A program made the translations under genes and the position numbers. 64,000 bases of DNA, taken from Alphaproteobacteria bacterium (lineage in GTDB: Bacteria > Pseudomonadota > Alphaproteobacteria > Sphingomonadales > Sphingomonadaceae). Shown here in pieces: positions 61,575 through 64,000 of the stretch. The stretch covers positions 62,001 through 126,000 of the forward strand of contig JAHJIJ010000032.1 of assembly GCA_018823325.1 (NCBI GenBank). Reading direction: 5' to 3'. Position 1 is the first letter of the stretch. Every line of letters begins with the position of its first letter. Below the pieces are notes generated by a model. The model was given only the letters and a program-made list of their open reading frames with translations, searched no databases and was not told where the DNA came from.

Positions 61575-61898
61575 TCAGACCGAAAAGCTTGTCCCACAGC
61601 CGCAGCCGGCGGTGGCATTGGGATTCTCAACCTTGAAGGCCGCGCCACCGAGATTGTCCACGAAGTCGACAACTCCGCCGCGCACCAGATCCAGGCTCAT
61701 CGAATCGACCACCAGCTTCACGCCGTTAGTCTCCACGACGACATCGTCTTCCTCAGGCGCCTCGGCGAGGCCAAAGCGATACTGGAAGCCCGAGCAGCCC
61801 CCGCCTTCCACCGCGAGGCGGAGAACGGCCGGTTTGCTCTGTCGCTCGGCAATCCAGGCGACACGGGCGGCGGCAGCGGGCGAAAGGGCAATGTCCAT
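61575..61898 (-). CDS. erpA: Iron-sulfur cluster insertion protein ErpA
   Basis: A 107-residue A-type carrier that hands Fe-S clusters to apo-proteins. The three conserved cysteines are in EGGGCSGFQYRF and AGCGCGTSFSV. The start at 61898 (MDIALSP) fits the family, and the longer open frame to 61964 does not. SufA or IscA-like identity is possible, as these paralogues are hard to tell apart by sequence alone. It is far from any suf operon in this window. Confidence 0.9.
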   Translation of the reverse strand: MDIALSPAAAARVAWIAERQSKPAVLRLAVEGGGCSGFQYRFGLAEAPEEDDVVVETNGVKLVVDSMSLDLVRGGVVDFVDNLGGAAFKVENPNATAGCGCGTSFSV

Positions 61899-62005
61899 GC
61901 TGGCTAGATAAGGTGCGAGCGCCCCAACGGCAAGCGGCGGCCCGAGAAGACCGCCGTGTTGCATGTATCGATGTCAGTAGATGTCAGCTCCGAAGAGCCG
62001 CGCGA

Positions 62006-62752
62006 TCAACGATCGCGATTGTCGGTCGGACGATTGGCTTCCGGACCACCCATGGCGACCTGACGCTCGCTGTGCTCCTTGGCCTCAGCCAGAGCCAACT
62101 CGTAATTCGTGCCTTCAAGATAAGGCATTGGGTTCACGGCGCTGCCGGCGATGCGGACTTCATAGTGAAGGTGGCTGCCCGTGGAACGACCGGTGGAGCC
62201 CATCAGGCCGATAAGCTGGCCGCGACGGACGCGCTCATTGGGCTGCGCGACAAGCTTGGAGAGGTGCGCGTAGCGCGTCTCGAGGCCATTGCCATGATTG
62301 ATTTCGACGAGATTGCCATAGCCGTTCGCCCATCCGGCGCGACGCACAATGCCGTCAGCCGTGGCGTAGATCGGCGTGCCGATCGGGCCTGGAATATCGA
62401 TGCCCTGATGCATACGGGCGCGGCCATTGAACGGATCGCTGCGTGTGCCGAACGAGGAGGTCAGGCGCACGTCGTCGACGGGCTGACGCGATGGGATCGA
62501 GGCGCTCGTCTCGGTGCTCTGCTCGGTGGGCTGTTCCATCTGGACCATCGCCGAGAACAGCGAGGCGAACTGCGCATCGTGGCCCTCATCAGCAAGGGCA
62601 GGAGAGGCAATCATCAGGCCGGCAATCGCCAGAACCTTCGCTGCAACTTTGAGGATACCCTCTTTGGCGAAGGCAATGGCGTTGGACTCGATCATGCGGA
62701 CCCCGTGATGGGCCCTGCGCGGCCCTTCCGTGTTTTTCTGTTTCCGGCTCAT
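62006..62752 (-). CDS. M23 family metallopeptidase (LytM domain)
   Basis: A 248-residue exported peptidoglycan hydrolase-type protein. A hydrophobic signal (about residues 35-53, ending SPALADE) is followed by the M23 domain (about 95-215). The domain has the zinc ligands in GRARMHQGIDIPGPIGTPIY and TGSHLHYEVR, plus RYAHLSKLV. The catalytic histidines are intact, so it may be active rather than a degenerate EnvC/NlpD-like activator. Starts at 62752 and 62695 are both possible. The latter has GGGG upstream and gives a conventional signal peptide. Confidence 0.88.
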   Translation of the reverse strand: MSRKQKNTEGPRRAHHGVRMIESNAIAFAKEGILKVAAKVLAIAGLMIASPALADEGHDAQFASLFSAMVQMEQPTEQSTETSASIPSRQPVDDVRLTSSFGTRSDPFNGRARMHQGIDIPGPIGTPIYATADGIVRRAGWANGYGNLVEINHGNGLETRYAHLSKLVAQPNERVRRGQLIGLMGSTGRSTGSHLHYEVRIAGSAVNPMPYLEGTNYELALAEAKEHSERQVAMGGPEANRPTDNRDR

Positions 62753-62787
62753 GTGATCCGGCTGGGGCTTTTCGAGCGAATAACGGG

Positions 62788-63594
62788 TTAACGCGCAAGA
62801 GCCGCGTAGAAATCACGCGTCAAACCGGCCTGACCGCGCGCTGAGTCGTTGAACGGCGGCTTAACGGCACCGCGAAAGTGCCGCCGCACGAGCGACTGGT
62901 AGGTTTTCTGCGGGTTTGCGCCGGATCGATTCATCGACCACAAAAACCATTTCGTCCCTGCGGCGACATGACGAACTTCGTCGTCAACGATTCGTGTGAG
63001 CATCAGCGCAGTCCGCTCGTCGTTGAAATGCCTGAATCGCACGATGGTTTCCGGCGTGATGTCGAGCGCGCGGGCTTCCAGCATCATCGGGACGATGGCG
63101 AGCCGCGCGGCCACGTCGTGCGCCGTCTCCAGCGCGGCTTCCCACAAACCGTCATGCGCAGGCAGATCACCATAGGCGCTGCCCAGCTCTTCCAGCCGGC
63201 GCGCAAGCAGCGCGAAGTGCATGGCCTCGTCCGCGCCGACGCGCAGCCAGTCGTCGGCAAAGTCAGGCGGGAAGTCGGCGCCGAAGCGCGCAAGCAAGTC
63301 GAAGGCGAGGTCGATCGCGACGAACTCGATATGGGCAAGCGCGTGGATCATGGCGATGCGCGAACGCTCCGATCCGCCCTTGCCACGCTTGGGCATGCGG
63401 TTGGGCGGGAGAAGCTCCGGCCGGTCGGGGCGACCGGGCCGTTCCGGTGGCGGCGTGTCGAAGCGGTGGACGAGTCGCCCCAGCCGCCAGTCGCGCGCGG
63501 CCTTGCGCGCCGCCATCACCTTCTCCCGCGGATTGCTGCATTGCAACACGGCATTGCAGGCATCGCCCAGTGTTGCGCCGCAGCTCACATCCAT
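62788..63594 (-). CDS. DUF455 ferritin-like protein
   Basis: A 268-residue protein of the DUF455 ferritin-like family. Possible di-iron ligands are ALAHIEFVAIDLAFD, DEAMHFALLARRLEEL and RIVDDEVRHVAAG. The basic N-terminal region includes PERPGRPDRPELLPP, typical of the family. The function is unknown. The start at 63594 overlaps the stop of the upstream exporter gene by ten bases, so the two are coupled. Alternative: some relatives are annotated as tRNA hydroxylase-like, but the evidence here is only the fold. Confidence 0.85.
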   Translation of the reverse strand: MDVSCGATLGDACNAVLQCSNPREKVMAARKAARDWRLGRLVHRFDTPPPERPGRPDRPELLPPNRMPKRGKGGSERSRIAMIHALAHIEFVAIDLAFDLLARFGADFPPDFADDWLRVGADEAMHFALLARRLEELGSAYGDLPAHDGLWEAALETAHDVAARLAIVPMMLEARALDITPETIVRFRHFNDERTALMLTRIVDDEVRHVAAGTKWFLWSMNRSGANPQKTYQSLVRRHFRGAVKPPFNDSARGQAGLTRDFYAALAR

Positions 63595-64000
63595 TCCAGT
63601 CCCGCTTTCACGATATACAGTGCGCCGATCCCAGTGACGATCCATGCGGTGTAGCGCCGGAAATTGCCATCGCTGATCCTGTCCAGCACCAGCCCGCCAA
63701 ACATGGTGCCAAGCATGGAGAGCGGAATGGCCACGGCAAAGACCCACCAGGGCGGCATGCCATCGCCACCCGCGATCAGCAGCGGCGTGCCGAACACCGC
63801 AATCTTGCCGACATGGCTGAAAACCTGCCCTGCCGCCTTGGTCGCGACGATCTGGTGGCGCGTCAACGCGGTGCGCACGAAGAACACGTCCATCATCGGC
63901 CCGGCGACGCCCGCCGTGAGGTTGAGGCCCGAGACGGTGAAGCCGGCGAGAAAGGCATGAGCCGGGCGAGACGCATCGAACGCGACCCAGCGGCGTGGCA
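63585..64000 (-). CDS. TauE/SafE sulfite exporter family protein (5' end beyond the window)
   Basis: A membrane exporter cut by the window edge, with about 138 residues visible. The frame stays open to the edge and reads AGFTVSGLNLTAGVAGPMMD upstream of the first ATG seen. Helices include WWVFAVAIPLSMLGTMFGG and a C-terminal IVTGIGALYIVKAG. The sequence HQIVATKAAGQVFSHVGKIA is typical of the second half of TauE/SafE proteins. The stop overlaps the DUF455 start, so the two form an operon. The cargo may be sulfite or an organosulfonate. Confidence 0.85.
   Translation of the reverse strand, partial: PRRWVAFDASRPAHAFLAGFTVSGLNLTAGVAGPMMDVFFVRTALTRHQIVATKAAGQVFSHVGKIAVFGTPLLIAGGDGMPPWWVFAVAIPLSMLGTMFGGLVLDRISDGNFRRYTAWIVTGIGALYIVKAGLEWM

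Overview
The window is a gene-dense, high-G+C chromosomal segment of an alphaproteobacterium, most likely a sphingomonad (Sphingomonadales). The pointers are a PEPxxWA-CTERM protein, a sphingomonad-style autotransporter leader, a FecI-FecR-TonB receptor cassette, a three-gene pntAA-pntAB-pntB transhydrogenase preceded by a 40-codon aa3 oxidase subunit IV gene, class I PHA synthase with phasin, and dispersed inverted repeats with the core CGACAAGCTCAGGGCGAAC. I see no rRNA, tRNA, CRISPR, prophage or insertion sequence. The genes look like core chromosome plus one sugar-utilisation locus.

Layout. 1-17,482 is mostly housekeeping: DUF1489, a PEP-CTERM protein, methionine aminopeptidase paired with a ParD-like protein, MgtE, a cyclophilin, a small outer-membrane protein, PEP carboxylase, ClpS, a phasin and PHA synthase, an AlaC-type aminotransferase, a DUF2721 protein, an acetyltransferase, and ProA between two lipoproteins. 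14,126-14,538 has no ordinary gene but holds a structured minus-strand element with a perfect extended Shine-Dalgarno.

17,483-33,031 is a carbohydrate locus. A minus-strand operon encodes an ABC sugar importer (ATPase, two permeases, binding lipoprotein), a cytoplasmic GH51 arabinofuranosidase and an exported carboxylesterase. Next to it are two MFS sugar transporters. A plus-strand operon encodes an exported aldose 1-epimerase, a XylD-like sugar-acid dehydratase, an SMP-30 lactonase and a ceramidase-like hydrolase. Together they suggest uptake and cleavage of arabinose-containing oligosaccharides, then oxidative, non-phosphorylating pentose breakdown. The dehydrogenases and the regulator are not in the window.

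33,047-43,416 holds a HIG1-like membrane protein, GluQRS, an HNH protein, MurA, a sigma-54 response regulator, the oxidase subunit IV plus transhydrogenase cluster, an Asp/Glu racemase, and two NTF2-like proteins with a VOC protein. 43,481-48,035 holds Lon translationally coupled to a small heat-shock protein behind a sigma-32-like promoter, and an AbgT transporter. 48,169-56,161 is the surface-signalling block: TonB receptor with STN domain, FecR, FecI, a large autotransporter and a cytochrome c. 56,351-64,000 holds a GFA protein, two EamA transporters, a DUF938 methyltransferase, a quinone reductase, exonuclease III, ErpA, an M23 peptidase, a DUF455 ferritin-like protein and a TauE/SafE exporter cut by the window edge.

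Start codons were chosen from ribosome-binding sites and family alignment remembered from knowledge. No searches were run, so family names are from recognition of motifs.
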